A stretch of DNA of 64,000 nucleotides from Bacillota bacterium (lineage in GTDB: Bacteria > Bacillota_I > Bacilli_A > Erysipelotrichales > Erysipelotrichaceae). The first letter of the stretch is position 1, and each line of letters opens with the position of its first letter. The translations under genes and the position numbers were made by a program. The stretch covers positions 1 through 64,000 of the forward strand of contig JAEWFZ010000034.1 of assembly GCA_023388535.1 (NCBI GenBank). The letters are read 5' to 3'. The notes beneath the pieces were generated by a model. The model made no database searches. It had not been told where the DNA came from and saw nothing but the letters and a program-made list of their open reading frames with translations. Positions 34,022 to 42,705 of the stretch are shown piece by piece.

Positions 34022-35242
34022 CTTTCCTCTTCGAACAATAATTATCTCTTCATCAATCGCATTGGCTTTTGATAATTGATAATCAAAATCATCCACCTTC
34101 TCGCCATTGACGCTGATGCTTCCTTGTTTAATCAAGGTTCTGGCTTCGCTCTTACTGCGAACAAAACCAGCTTCATCTAAAGTATCAATCAGAGATTTTG
34201 TATCTTCAATAATGATTTGCGGAGCGCCTTCGAGCGCCATTTTTATTTCTTGAGCGTTTAGCGATTCAAGTTTGTTGGAAAAAAAGGTTTCAGTTATTTT
34301 TAAAGCCTGCTCTAAACTTTCTTTATCAAAGACTAATTCAGTCATTTCTTGAGCCAGTTGTTTTTGAGCGTGACGTAGATGCGGAGCTTTGTTATGTTCT
34401 TCAAAAATCTCGATTAACTCAGCAACTGGTTTTAACGATAGTCGTCTTGAAAATTCTTCAATGTCTTCATCCGCAACATTAATCCAGTATTGATAGAAAG
34501 AATATGGAGATTGTTTGTTTGGATCTAACCAGACATTATTACCTTCCGATTTACCAAACTTAGAACCGTCCGATTTAGTAATCAATGGCGATGTAATACC
34601 AAATACTTGATGTTCATGACCTAGCATTTTACGAATCAATTCAGATCCAGAAATAAGATTACCCCACTGATCGGAACCGCCAATTTGAACCTTACAGTTG
34701 TGCTCTTGATAGAGTTTTAGCCAATCGATGGCTTGAAGGATGGTATAAGCAAACTCGGTAAAGGAAATACCCGTATCTAAGCGCGATGAAACGGTTTCTT
34801 TAGCTAACATGGTATTCAGGTTGAAATGTTTACCATAGTCACGTAAAAGCTCTAACATCGATATTTCTGAGAGCCAATCGTAGTTATTTAAAACTTTTAT
34901 CGGGTAATTTTCGATATCCAGTATATGTTCAATTTGTTTTTGAATCGATTTAACATTATCTTGAACGGTTTCTAAAGATTGTAAAACGCGCTCACTCGAT
35001 TTTCCTGAAGGATCGCCAACACTACCGGTAGCCCCACCGATTAAGGCGATTGGAAAATGTCCTTGTTGTTGATAGCGTTTTAAAAGAATCAATTGTTGTA
35101 GATGACCGATATGTAAAGAATCGGCAGTCGGATCAAATCCACAATAGATCGTTGTTGGTTGTTCTAATTGTTTGGCAAGACCTTCTTCATCGGTCATATC
35201 TTTTAGTAAATGTCGCCATTCTAATTCTTCAAAAAAATTCAT
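33992..35242 (-). CDS. tyrS: Tyrosyl-tRNA synthetase
   Basis: The enzyme charges tRNA-Tyr. It shows the class I HIGH motif (DSLHIGHLQQL), GQ.. tyrosine-site region QIGGSDQWGN, a KMSKS-like KFGKS, and a C-terminal S4 RNA-binding domain. Length is 416. The start is the ATG at 35242, with AAGGAGAG upstream. The open frame further upstream belongs to the T-box leader. Expression is controlled by the tyrosine T-box at 35262-35447. Confidence 0.96.
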   Translation of the reverse strand: MNFFEELEWRHLLKDMTDEEGLAKQLEQPTTIYCGFDPTADSLHIGHLQQLILLKRYQQQGHFPIALIGGATGSVGDPSGKSSERVLQSLETVQDNVKSIQKQIEHILDIENYPIKVLNNYDWLSEISMLELLRDYGKHFNLNTMLAKETVSSRLDTGISFTEFAYTILQAIDWLKLYQEHNCKVQIGGSDQWGNLISGSELIRKMLGHEHQVFGITSPLITKSDGSKFGKSEGNNVWLDPNKQSPYSFYQYWINVADEDIEEFSRRLSLKPVAELIEIFEEHNKAPHLRHAQKQLAQEMTELVFDKESLEQALKITETFFSNKLESLNAQEIKMALEGAPQIIIEDTKSLIDTLDEAGFVRSKSEARTLIKQGSISVNGEKVDDFDYQLSKANAIDEEIIIVRRGKKNYLMVQVK

Positions 35243-35261
35243 AATAGCTCTCCTTTTCCAT

Positions 35262-35447
35262 AAAAAAAGCGCCTCCAAGGACGCCAGTGCGTGGTACCAC
35301 CTTAGTTTGTACTCAAATCATGTTATCGCCATCAACGTTTGCTTTCACAAAATGCTCCAAGGGGTACTTCTGAAGCTGATACCATCCTTTTCACCAACCA
35401 GGATGTCTCTATCGAATCAGGTTTTCAGAACCAGTCTCTTCATTGCA
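35262..35447 (-). promoter_or_regulatory. Tyrosine T-box riboswitch
   Basis: The leader of tyrS has the canonical T-box core AAGGTGGTACCACGC (35303-35289) and a downstream GC-rich terminator ending in T7 (35285-35262). In the Stem I specifier loop, GAAGTACCCC, the codon TAC (35366-35364) matches tRNA-Tyr. Uncharged tRNA-Tyr would stabilise the antiterminator and turn tyrS on. Confidence 0.93.
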
Positions 35448-35453
35448 TGTAGA

Positions 35454-35481
35454 TTATAGCCTATCTAATTTAAAAAAGCAA
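35454..35481 (-). promoter_or_regulatory. tyrS T-box promoter
   Basis: Minus-strand -10 TATAAT (35459-35454) and a weak -35 TTGCTT with 16-base spacing. It follows the ccpA terminator. Confidence 0.55.
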
Positions 35482-35488
35482 AAAATAA

Positions 35489-35511
35489 AAGAGCACGACT
35501 TAAGTGCTCTT
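35489..35511 (-). terminator. Intrinsic terminator of ccpA
   Basis: The 8-bp stem AAGAGCAC/GTGCTCTT has a 7-base loop, then TTATTTTTTGC on the minus strand. The 5' arm includes the end of the ccpA stop codon. Confidence 0.85.
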
Positions 35512-36505
35512 ACATAGGTTTAGTTGATTCTCTTTCCGTATAGACGTAATTGAGCTCAATCTCTTGATCGTAGGAGTTGTCTTGTTTTAACATCTTCGTC
35601 AAAACACGCATCGCTACCGCCCCTAAATCATAGGACGGAATGGAGAAACTTGAGATTCTTGGCCGTACCATACTATTGTATTTAGTATCGATGACACAGA
35701 TAATTTCAAGATCCTCTGGAACCTTGATGCCCGATTCGGTGGCCGCGTTGATTGCCGCAAAAGCTTGAGAATCACGATAGGCAAAGAGCAAATCATATTT
35801 ATTTTCTTTGAAATGCTCCAATAAGAAGTCGTAGGAAGTTCTAAACTTTCCAGGAATTTTAATAAAATTATCAAATTCTAAATCAAATTCTTTAAACGCT
35901 TTCTTAGCACCATTAATCATCAAGCGACAGGAATAATTGTTTTTACGGTCTTGAATAATGCCGATATCCCTATACCCGTGAGCTAAATAGCGCTTCGTTT
36001 GTTCATAGACGGCATTTTCAATATCAACAAAGACCGAGGATAAAGAATCGCCCGATAATCGATTGTTAATAATGACAATCGGAATCTCATAATTAGCCAG
36101 TTGATTAAGCATTTCCTGCTCAAGCTTGTCGTTATATATAATGGCTCCATCAACCCGCGATTTAATCACGGTTTCGATAATTTCGCTTAACTCAGAAATA
36201 CCTTCGGTAGTGGTATGTAGCATAATATTGTACTTATAAATACGGGCTACATCCAATAAACCGTTGATGATATTACCGGTATAGGTAAAACTTGCTTCTG
36301 GAATAATCAAAGCGATGGTCGTAGTACGCTGCAAAGCTAAACCTTGAGCAATGGCATTGGGTTTGTATCCAAGTTTCTCAATAGCCGCCTCAACGCGGGC
36401 GCGCGTGTCTTTGCGTACTACATCAACGCCATTAATGACTCTGGAGACGGTAGCTAAAGAAACCTTAGCTTCACGCGCTACATCATAAATAGTAACTCGT
36501 TTCAT
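35510..36505 (-). CDS. ccpA: LacI-family regulator, probably catabolite control protein CcpA
   Basis: An N-terminal LacI helix-turn-helix (VTIYDVAREAKVSLATVSRVING) and hinge (KPNAIAQGLA) precede a periplasmic-binding-like effector domain, 331 residues. CcpA senses sugar flux through HPr-Ser-P and binds cre sites. The CcpA assignment rests on the neighbourhood murC-ytxG-ytxH-like-ccpA-tyrS, which parallels B. subtilis. A sugar-specific LacI regulator is the alternative. It starts 2 bases after the upstream gene stops. Confidence 0.78.
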   Translation of the reverse strand: MKRVTIYDVAREAKVSLATVSRVINGVDVVRKDTRARVEAAIEKLGYKPNAIAQGLALQRTTTIALIIPEASFTYTGNIINGLLDVARIYKYNIMLHTTTEGISELSEIIETVIKSRVDGAIIYNDKLEQEMLNQLANYEIPIVIINNRLSGDSLSSVFVDIENAVYEQTKRYLAHGYRDIGIIQDRKNNYSCRLMINGAKKAFKEFDLEFDNFIKIPGKFRTSYDFLLEHFKENKYDLLFAYRDSQAFAAINAATESGIKVPEDLEIICVIDTKYNSMVRPRISSFSIPSYDLGAVAMRVLTKMLKQDNSYDQEIELNYVYTERESTKPM

Positions 36506-36507
36506 GG

Positions 36508-37113
36508 CTAATGACTTTCATCGTGGATGATTTCTTGAGCTTCGTCTTTTATTTCTTCGACAACCTCTTCAACGGATTCACCGGAGACTTTATCTTTAAC
36601 GTGTTCCCAAGTATCTAAACTTTTTTGTTTTACTTCTTCGTAAACATCAGCGGTTTTATCTTTAACTTGATGCCAAGTTTCGCTCGCTTTCTGATTGAGG
36701 TCTTCAAGGTTTAATTTGTCCGAAACCTGCTGAGCCAGTTCTTTGGACTTTAATGTTGCTTTATAAACCCAGTCTTCGGATTCTTCCTTTAATTGATGGA
36801 TAAAATCACTAATATCCATACCTTCTAAAGCATGAGCTTCTTGTTCTTTAACTTGATCTACAAAAAGCTTAAAACGTTCTTGGAAATGATCGAGATATGA
36901 TTCAACTTCCTCTACCGATTCTAAACTAACTAAATCACTACTAGCTTTCTTTAAATCATGACTAATTCGATAAGAACTAGCGACACGCAGTGCTTTAAGA
37001 CGATCTTCAACTGGAGAATCTTGTGCTTCTTGAATTAAACCAGCGATTAAATCTTCACTAACGTACTGAATCTCTTCAAAAATACTTGTAACTTTGTTTT
37101 TTAAATCACTCAT
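36508..37113 (-). CDS. Amphipathic-helix protein in the YtxH position
   Basis: The 201 residues are almost all charged amphipathic helix, with no membrane helix or signal peptide. Near the end there is a 22-residue repeat: T146-W147 and T168-W169 each open a unit with VKDK. This resembles apolipoprotein-like or late-embryogenesis-like repeats. It overlaps ytxG by four bases, so it stands where B. subtilis has ytxH, but I cannot show homology. It may coat membranes or assist the YtxG membrane protein. Confidence 0.75.
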   Translation of the reverse strand: MSDLKNKVTSIFEEIQYVSEDLIAGLIQEAQDSPVEDRLKALRVASSYRISHDLKKASSDLVSLESVEEVESYLDHFQERFKLFVDQVKEQEAHALEGMDISDFIHQLKEESEDWVYKATLKSKELAQQVSDKLNLEDLNQKASETWHQVKDKTADVYEEVKQKSLDTWEHVKDKVSGESVEEVVEEIKDEAQEIIHDESH

Positions 37114-37502
37114 TTTGTGGTATCCTTTCCATCAAACTTAGAACGAACAAAGGCTACACCATCTCTCATTTTGGAGACGCCTTTATTAGCTGTCTTTAAA
37201 ACATTACCAACGGCCTTATTAGCCGTATCGTTCACAGCAGAAACTGAACTCGATACTTTAGCTACCATTTCTAAAGGTTCATCTAAAGCTACCATCTTCT
37301 TGTTTACATCCGCCATTAAGGTATTGACATTTTCGATAACCTTATTGGTATTGGGTACGATATTATCGTTTGATAGTTCAATTGTTCGTTTCAGTTCTTT
37401 TAACAATTTAACTACATGTATAAATACATAAACTAAAGCTAATAAAGCTAATACTCCAGCAACAGGTAAGAGTGCTGAAAAAATTTCTTTTACTTGATCC
37501 AT
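37110..37502 (-). CDS. ytxG: DUF948 membrane protein (YtxG type)
   Basis: One N-terminal membrane helix (about 8-30) is followed by a long helical region containing VIENVNTLMADVNKKM and a Lys-rich end, 130 residues in all. This is the DUF948 layout. The start is the ATG at 37502, preceded by GAGGTGG. A GTG four codons earlier overlaps that ribosome site. It heads the ytxG-ytxH-like-ccpA operon and has a consensus promoter. The molecular role is unknown. Confidence 0.82.
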   Translation of the reverse strand: MDQVKEIFSALLPVAGVLALLALVYVFIHVVKLLKELKRTIELSNDNIVPNTNKVIENVNTLMADVNKKMVALDEPLEMVAKVSSSVSAVNDTANKAVGNVLKTANKGVSKMRDGVAFVRSKFDGKDTTK

Positions 37503-37523
37503 TTTTATTACCACCTCGTACTA

Positions 37524-37552
37524 ATTATAACTATCTCTGAAACAATTTTCAA
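37524..37552 (-). promoter_or_regulatory. Promoter of the ytxG-ccpA operon
   Basis: Minus-strand TTGAAA and TATAAT at exactly 17 bases, one of the best promoter matches in the window, about 22 bases before the ytxG ATG. Confidence 0.85.
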
Positions 37553-37577
37553 TAATCTTGATACCGCTAACAAAGAA

Positions 37578-37601
37578 AAAAGAGACTATTTGATCTCTTT
37601 T
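37578..37601 (-). terminator. Intrinsic terminator of murC
   Basis: The 8-bp stem AAAAGAGA/TCTCTTTT is followed on the minus strand by TTCTTTG. The murC stop codon lies in the loop. Confidence 0.75.
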
Positions 37602-38914
37602 CGATGAACTTCTTTAACTAAATCCTTTAATTTATATACATCCTTAGTGGAAACAAACAAATAGCAAGCTTTTCCGTTAGCGGCTACTCTGGCTGCCCCT
37701 TCCCAATCTTCGGATACAACTTCGACATCTTCCATTGCTTTAACAAAGTCTTCTAAATAGTATTGGATATCTTCCACGGCCCGTGCTCCCGAATAAAACG
37801 GAGTTATATAAGCGACATCCGCCATATGTAAAGCCTCATAGAACTCTTGTTCGAAGTATTGAGCTCGTGAGAGACGGTCGGGTTTATAAACGATGACTAA
37901 TTTATTATCCGGGAAGCGACGACGACAAGCATCGATGGTTACTTTGATTTCGGTTGGGTGATGCGCATAATCATCGATATAAATCGAACCATTTTCTTCT
38001 TCGATAATAAAGCGACGACGTTGACCTTTGAAATTGGAAATATATTTCAAAGCTAATTGAACGGGTTCGCCTAGAATTAATGCCATACCAATACTGGCTA
38101 AAGAATTTAATAAATAATGACGACCAACAAACGGAATATAAGTAGTGCCTAAATAATTATCATCAACCACTAAATCAAATTGAGAACCTTCTCGACTTTC
38201 CACGATATTGATGGCTTTAATGCGGGCCTCACTATCGATGCCATAGGTAAATAAATCTAAACCGCTATAATCTAACTTTCTAACGTTCAAATCATCCCAA
38301 CAGACAACAATGCCCTTCTTTATTTGATTGACGAAGGTTTGGAAAGAATCCAAATAAGCCTCGATCGTTGGGAAAAAATCGACATGATCCAAATCGATAT
38401 TGGTAATGATGGCATAGGTTGGATGATAGCTTAAAAAGGTATTGCTATATTCATCCGCTTCGACGACAAAGTATTGGTCTTCTTTATCAAGCTTACCACT
38501 ACCATCGCCAATCAGATAACCGGTAGGAGCAATTTCACTTAGTAGTGCCGTCAACATCCCCGTAGTTGTTGTTTTACCATGACTTCCAGCAACGCCAATT
38601 GAAGTATATTGAGACATAATCTCAGCCAAAAATTCACGAAATTTATATTTCTTAACGGTAGGATTGTTTAACGCTTCATAAACCTCAATATTGCGCTGAT
38701 CAAAGGAATTACCAATGACTACCGTCATATTATCGACAATATTAGCTCGACTAAATTTCTTAATCGGAATCTGATTTTCTTCTAAAGCTTTCTGCGTAAA
38801 AATATAAAGATCAACATCCGAACCACTGACTTGATAGCCCAAAGATTTTGCGATTAAGGCTAACGAGGCCATCCCCGATCCTTTTATGCCGATGAAGTAA
38901 ATTGAGCCTTTCAT
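37586..38914 (-). CDS. murC: UDP-N-acetylmuramate-L-alanine ligase
   Basis: MurC adds the first amino acid to the peptidoglycan precursor in the cytoplasm. It has an N-terminal nucleotide-sugar fold (YFIGIKGSGMASLA), the ATP P-loop GSHGKTTTTGM, and Mur-ligase motifs including YAHHPTEI. Length is 442. It is direct evidence for a cell wall. It overlaps the upstream proline-rich gene by one base and ends an operon running from pnp. Confidence 0.95.
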   Translation of the reverse strand: MKGSIYFIGIKGSGMASLALIAKSLGYQVSGSDVDLYIFTQKALEENQIPIKKFSRANIVDNMTVVIGNSFDQRNIEVYEALNNPTVKKYKFREFLAEIMSQYTSIGVAGSHGKTTTTGMLTALLSEIAPTGYLIGDGSGKLDKEDQYFVVEADEYSNTFLSYHPTYAIITNIDLDHVDFFPTIEAYLDSFQTFVNQIKKGIVVCWDDLNVRKLDYSGLDLFTYGIDSEARIKAINIVESREGSQFDLVVDDNYLGTTYIPFVGRHYLLNSLASIGMALILGEPVQLALKYISNFKGQRRRFIIEEENGSIYIDDYAHHPTEIKVTIDACRRRFPDNKLVIVYKPDRLSRAQYFEQEFYEALHMADVAYITPFYSGARAVEDIQYYLEDFVKAMEDVEVVSEDWEGAARVAANGKACYLFVSTKDVYKLKDLVKEVHRKEIK

Positions 38915-39585
38915 TAGTTATCTTCCGTTATGTCGATAAAACGAACATGTTCACGGCTTTGAAACTCTGTAGCATCCAATTCCACATCAAACAGCGTAAA
39001 TTCTAAATCTTGTTGATGTTCTAAATCCAACATTTCTTCTAAGGTCATGTTTTTATCATCGCTTTTTCTGATCGTTGGACTTTTGCGACGACGGCGTTTA
39101 ACCACCGGTTTTTCAGCTTTATAATCAACTTCACCATAAATTGGAGATAAGATTTGCGTATCTTCAAGTTTTGGTGGTTTTGGTTTCATCGCTTCAATTT
39201 GGGCGGTTCTTTGTTTTTCTTCCTCAGTTAAACCAAACATTGGTGAAATCACTGGTTTTGGTTTATACGGTTGAGGTCGTTTAAGTGGAGCTTTTCGTTC
39301 AACGATTGGGGTTGGTTTTGGTTTGCTTTCAAAGCTTGGTTGAACCGGTTCAACCGTCTCATCACTCTCCTCAAGGATTGCTTGTGCGGCCGTTAGGTCA
39401 ATTCTTTGTACCGGACGCTGAAAAGCTTCAGGTTTTACTGTTTCGTTTCTTTCCTGTGGACTTTCTTTCGGTTGAATGGGTTCTACTTTTCTAATTTTGG
39501 GCTGCTTTGGCTGAAGTTCAATTTCAGATAATTCTTCTTCAATTTCAACCTCTTCGAAAAGTATCGATTTCAGTTTCTTAAACAT
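38914..39585 (-). CDS. Proline-rich disordered protein coupled to murC
   Basis: I do not recognise this 223-residue protein. It begins with a short amphipathic helix (MFKKLKSILF), continues with a Pro/Glu/Lys-rich disordered region, and twice carries the motif (V/I)(I/L)SP(M/I)(F/Y)G, at 112-118 and 145-151. A basic cluster VVKRRRRK (161-168) and an acidic C-terminus follow. The ribosome site is AAGGAG. The stop codon overlaps the murC start, so they are translated together. The design (helix anchor, disordered spacer, short repeated motifs) suggests a scaffold for the division or wall-synthesis machinery. Confidence 0.85.
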   Translation of the reverse strand: MFKKLKSILFEEVEIEEELSEIELQPKQPKIRKVEPIQPKESPQERNETVKPEAFQRPVQRIDLTAAQAILEESDETVEPVQPSFESKPKPTPIVERKAPLKRPQPYKPKPVISPMFGLTEEEKQRTAQIEAMKPKPPKLEDTQILSPIYGEVDYKAEKPVVKRRRRKSPTIRKSDDKNMTLEEMLDLEHQQDLEFTLFDVELDATEFQSREHVRFIDITEDN

Positions 39586-39601
39586 TGAATCACTCCTTAA
39601 A

Positions 39602-40681
39602 TTAATCGTATCTAACTATTGAGTCTATTTTATCGTTATTTAGTCCTTCTAGCAAATGCTTCATCGCTAAAAAGACCGCTTCAATATCGTCAAGGTCAAC
39701 TATCGTTGAATTAGTATGAATATAACGTCCACAAATACAGGCGGTTAAAGTGGCTACGCCAGCTAATGACTTATGAATCGCTCCAGCATCGGTACCCCCA
39801 TTGGATAAGAAGTATTGATGTTTAATTTCATTGTCTTTGAGAATCGCCTCATAATGGTTAATAAACTTACGATGTGCGATAAAGCTACCATCCATGACTC
39901 GAACCAAAGCGCCCAGACCGAGTTGGCCTAAAGGTTTATTGGAAACGATATCGTTGGCTGGAGAACAATCAAAAACAATCGCTAAATCCGGCTGGGTTAG
40001 GTAGGTAATCGTTTGAGCACCACGTAGACCAACTTCTTCTTGAACCGAAGCACCAACTACTAAATGATAGTCTAACTCTATATCTTTAAGTTCTTCAAGT
40101 AGCATCAATCCAAGGGCACAGCCAAAGCGATTATCAAAAGCTTTCGCAAGCAAACGCTTCTCACCTAACTGCTCAAATGGACCATCAAGAACCACCTGAT
40201 GGCCAATTTTTATGCCGGCTTTTAGCACTTCCTCTTTACTGGTAAAACCTAAATCCAAAACCATATCGTCGATATTGCTTGGCTTATTACGCTGTTCAGG
40301 AGTTAGTAAATGCGGTGGAATTGATCCAATCGTGCCTTTGAAAATTTGATAATCATCAGTAACTAAAACGGCGCGATGTCCAAGGATATTTTGAGTGTTC
40401 CAGCCCCCTACTGTCCGCAATTTTAGTAAGCCTTGATCGCTGATATAATTTACGATAAAACCGATCTCATCCATATGAGCGAGTAACAATACTGTTTTCG
40501 CTTCTGGATTTTTCGATTTCTTCAAAGCTACGATACTACCTAAATTATCTATTAATACTTCATCCGAAAATTCTTCATAAAGTGGTTTTAGATAATTTCT
40601 CACGGCATTTTCATGTCCAGAAATACCGTATATTTGAGTCAATTCTTTTAAATAGTGAATGGCTTTGGTTTTATTAAACAT
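39602..40681 (-). CDS. M42-family aminopeptidase
   Basis: This is a dimetal aminopeptidase that trims peptides in the cytoplasm. The 359 residues show the metal motif HMDEIGF, bridging aspartate DNRFGCALG, catalytic VQEEVGLRG, and the ligands in VFDCSP and GRYIHT. It belongs with the glutamyl/YsdC-type enzymes. It overlaps trmB by 8 bases. Whether it prefers acidic or neutral N-terminal residues cannot be read from sequence. Confidence 0.92.
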   Translation of the reverse strand: MFNKTKAIHYLKELTQIYGISGHENAVRNYLKPLYEEFSDEVLIDNLGSIVALKKSKNPEAKTVLLLAHMDEIGFIVNYISDQGLLKLRTVGGWNTQNILGHRAVLVTDDYQIFKGTIGSIPPHLLTPEQRNKPSNIDDMVLDLGFTSKEEVLKAGIKIGHQVVLDGPFEQLGEKRLLAKAFDNRFGCALGLMLLEELKDIELDYHLVVGASVQEEVGLRGAQTITYLTQPDLAIVFDCSPANDIVSNKPLGQLGLGALVRVMDGSFIAHRKFINHYEAILKDNEIKHQYFLSNGGTDAGAIHKSLAGVATLTACICGRYIHTNSTIVDLDDIEAVFLAMKHLLEGLNNDKIDSIVRYD

Positions 40682-41321
40682 TGTTTCGTCTCCATACTGC
40701 CCGATAAATGGGCTGATTTAAATCCATAAATCGTTGTTCATATTCCGTAATTGGGTCATCATTTTCTACTTGTCTAAAATCATCATTTCGATCGATCAGC
40801 TGCCAATGGTTTTCTTCAAAATAGCCGATCGAGTCGTAAAAGAACGATCGATTATCTGTTTTCTGAATAATTTCGCCATTGTTTTCTAGCAATTTTTCAT
40901 AGATAGCTAAGCGACTTGGATACGTTAAACGTCGCTTTTGTTGATGGTTTTTAGGCCAAGGGTCGCTGAAATTCAAATGAATTCGCGACAATTCGCTTTC
41001 AGCAAAATACTCCGTAATCGCATCACTATTGGCAATAATGAAACGATGATTATCTCCGATATCACTCACTAAGGCTTTCTTTAGGGCAATCACCGCCACA
41101 TCGGTCATTCTTTCAATGGCGATGACCAGGGTTGTTGGATCCTCTTTAGCTAGATTTAGCCAGTAGTCCCCTTTTCCGGCCCCGATTTCTAAAACAACCT
41201 TTTCAAAGTCGCCCAGTGAGCGCCAGCGCCCTTTATAAGCGCTGGGATTTGTGATCAATAGGTTTGAAGTTTCGGCTTGGGCTAATACCTGATTGGCCCA
41301 AGGTTTCTTACGCAGCCTCAT
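40674..41321 (-). CDS. trmB: tRNA (guanine-N7-)-methyltransferase
   Basis: The enzyme methylates G46 in the variable loop of tRNA. The 215 residues show SAM motif LEIGAGKGDYWLNLA, the IAIERM segment, and the conserved LNFSDPWPKNHQQKRRL tRNA-binding motif. It overlaps pepV by 14 bases. Confidence 0.95.
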   Translation of the reverse strand: MRLRKKPWANQVLAQAETSNLLITNPSAYKGRWRSLGDFEKVVLEIGAGKGDYWLNLAKEDPTTLVIAIERMTDVAVIALKKALVSDIGDNHRFIIANSDAITEYFAESELSRIHLNFSDPWPKNHQQKRRLTYPSRLAIYEKLLENNGEIIQKTDNRSFFYDSIGYFEENHWQLIDRNDDFRQVENDDPITEYEQRFMDLNQPIYRAVWRRNNV

Positions 41322-42705
41322 TAAGGTCTACGGTTAAACGATAGAGAGCTTTCGCATAAATAGCGGTTGCTAATACTAGGCTTTCAATTTCCATACCTTC
41401 ATCTTTTTCATGTGGTCCACCGACATGACTTGGTTTTGGTCGAGTTGGTAAGCTTGGACCAAAGGCAAAATGATTTGGTAATTTTCGAGCATAAGTACCA
41501 CCGCGGGTTGTTTGAGCAGGAGTAAAGGTATCCTTGCTAAATTCACGATACGTTTCCACACAAACTTTAACTAAATCCGAATTCGGATCTACAAATAATG
41601 GTGCACTATCAGTCAAGACCGTAATTTCTAAATCGAGGTCTTGTTTGCTTAAGGCTTCTTTCATTTTAGCTAAAATGGCCTTTGCATTGGTATCGTTTGG
41701 ATAACGCATATCGATTGTAAGCGAAATCGTTTCATCAATATTTACAATCCCTAAATTCATCGTCAAAGGCCCCATATAGTAACCATCGATATCTACCCCT
41801 AAGCCATGACCAAATGGACTATGTAACATCTTAGCAAGCTTCTTTAATAAGTCATCATGATAGCTGTTGGCGACAAAGTTAATTGCATGGTAAGCGGCGT
41901 TTACACCTTTATGTGGCCAAGCGCCATGAAACGCCTTCCCATGAATGGTATACAAAGCCCCTTCTTCAGTTAGTTTACAACTACCTTCTAAACGATTGCT
42001 TTCTAGATAGAATTTAAATAAATCATCTTTCAATTCACCATCCACTAATACATCGCAATGAGCAATGACAATGTTAGGGCGAGTTCCAGCGTTTAGTTTC
42101 TTAATCACCGTCGTATTTTTAGTTTCTAAGCGGGTATCAAAAATACCGCATTCTCCATAAATAGCTGGGAAATCGGCATCAGGAACAAAACCGAAAGTTG
42201 GTTGTTCTGGATGATTGGCAACAAAGTAATCCATACATTGCATGCCCGTTTCTTCGTTGGTTCCCAAAATTAGCCAGATTCTACGTTTGAAATTTAAATC
42301 TAAATCTTGAAGGATTTTCATCGCGTAAAAAGCAGCTACGGTTGCGCCTTTATCATCATCGCTACCGCGACCAAAGATATAACCATCTTCAACTTCACCG
42401 GCTAGCGGATCTTTGCTCCAACCATCCCCAATCGGTACGATGTCTAAATGTCCAAGCATAGAAACTATTTCTTCACCACTACCAAGTTCAATAATGCCCG
42501 CATAATGATCGACATTGGTTGTTTTAAAACCAGAGATTTGCCCTTTAGCAAGCATTAGTTGTAAAATTTCATCTAATTTCTCACCAAATGGTGCTGTTTC
42601 GGATTTAGTGGCTGGATCTTCTATGGATTCAATAGCAATCAATTCTTTTAGATCGCTAACGATGGCCTCTTGGTATTGACGAGCGTGTTTTAGAAAATCT
42701 ATCAT
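41308..42705 (-). CDS. pepV: M20-family dipeptidase PepV
   Basis: This zinc dipeptidase releases amino acids from dipeptides. The 465-residue protein has LGHLDIVPIGDGW, GRGSDDDKGA with the bridging aspartate, the catalytic NEETGMQCMDYF segment, and a dimerisation-lid domain. Two peptidases in one operon suggest peptide scavenging. The ATG overlaps the pnp stop (ATGA). Confidence 0.92.
   Translation of the reverse strand: MIDFLKHARQYQEAIVSDLKELIAIESIEDPATKSETAPFGEKLDEILQLMLAKGQISGFKTTNVDHYAGIIELGSGEEIVSMLGHLDIVPIGDGWSKDPLAGEVEDGYIFGRGSDDDKGATVAAFYAMKILQDLDLNFKRRIWLILGTNEETGMQCMDYFVANHPEQPTFGFVPDADFPAIYGECGIFDTRLETKNTTVIKKLNAGTRPNIVIAHCDVLVDGELKDDLFKFYLESNRLEGSCKLTEEGALYTIHGKAFHGAWPHKGVNAAYHAINFVANSYHDDLLKKLAKMLHSPFGHGLGVDIDGYYMGPLTMNLGIVNIDETISLTIDMRYPNDTNAKAILAKMKEALSKQDLDLEITVLTDSAPLFVDPNSDLVKVCVETYREFSKDTFTPAQTTRGGTYARKLPNHFAFGPSLPTRPKPSHVGGPHEKDEGMEIESLVLATAIYAKALYRLTVDLNEAA

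Noticed and set aside
35243..35459. Coding frames in the tyrS leader
   Set aside because: The stretch has T-box core, specifier and terminator. Any open frames there are incidental.
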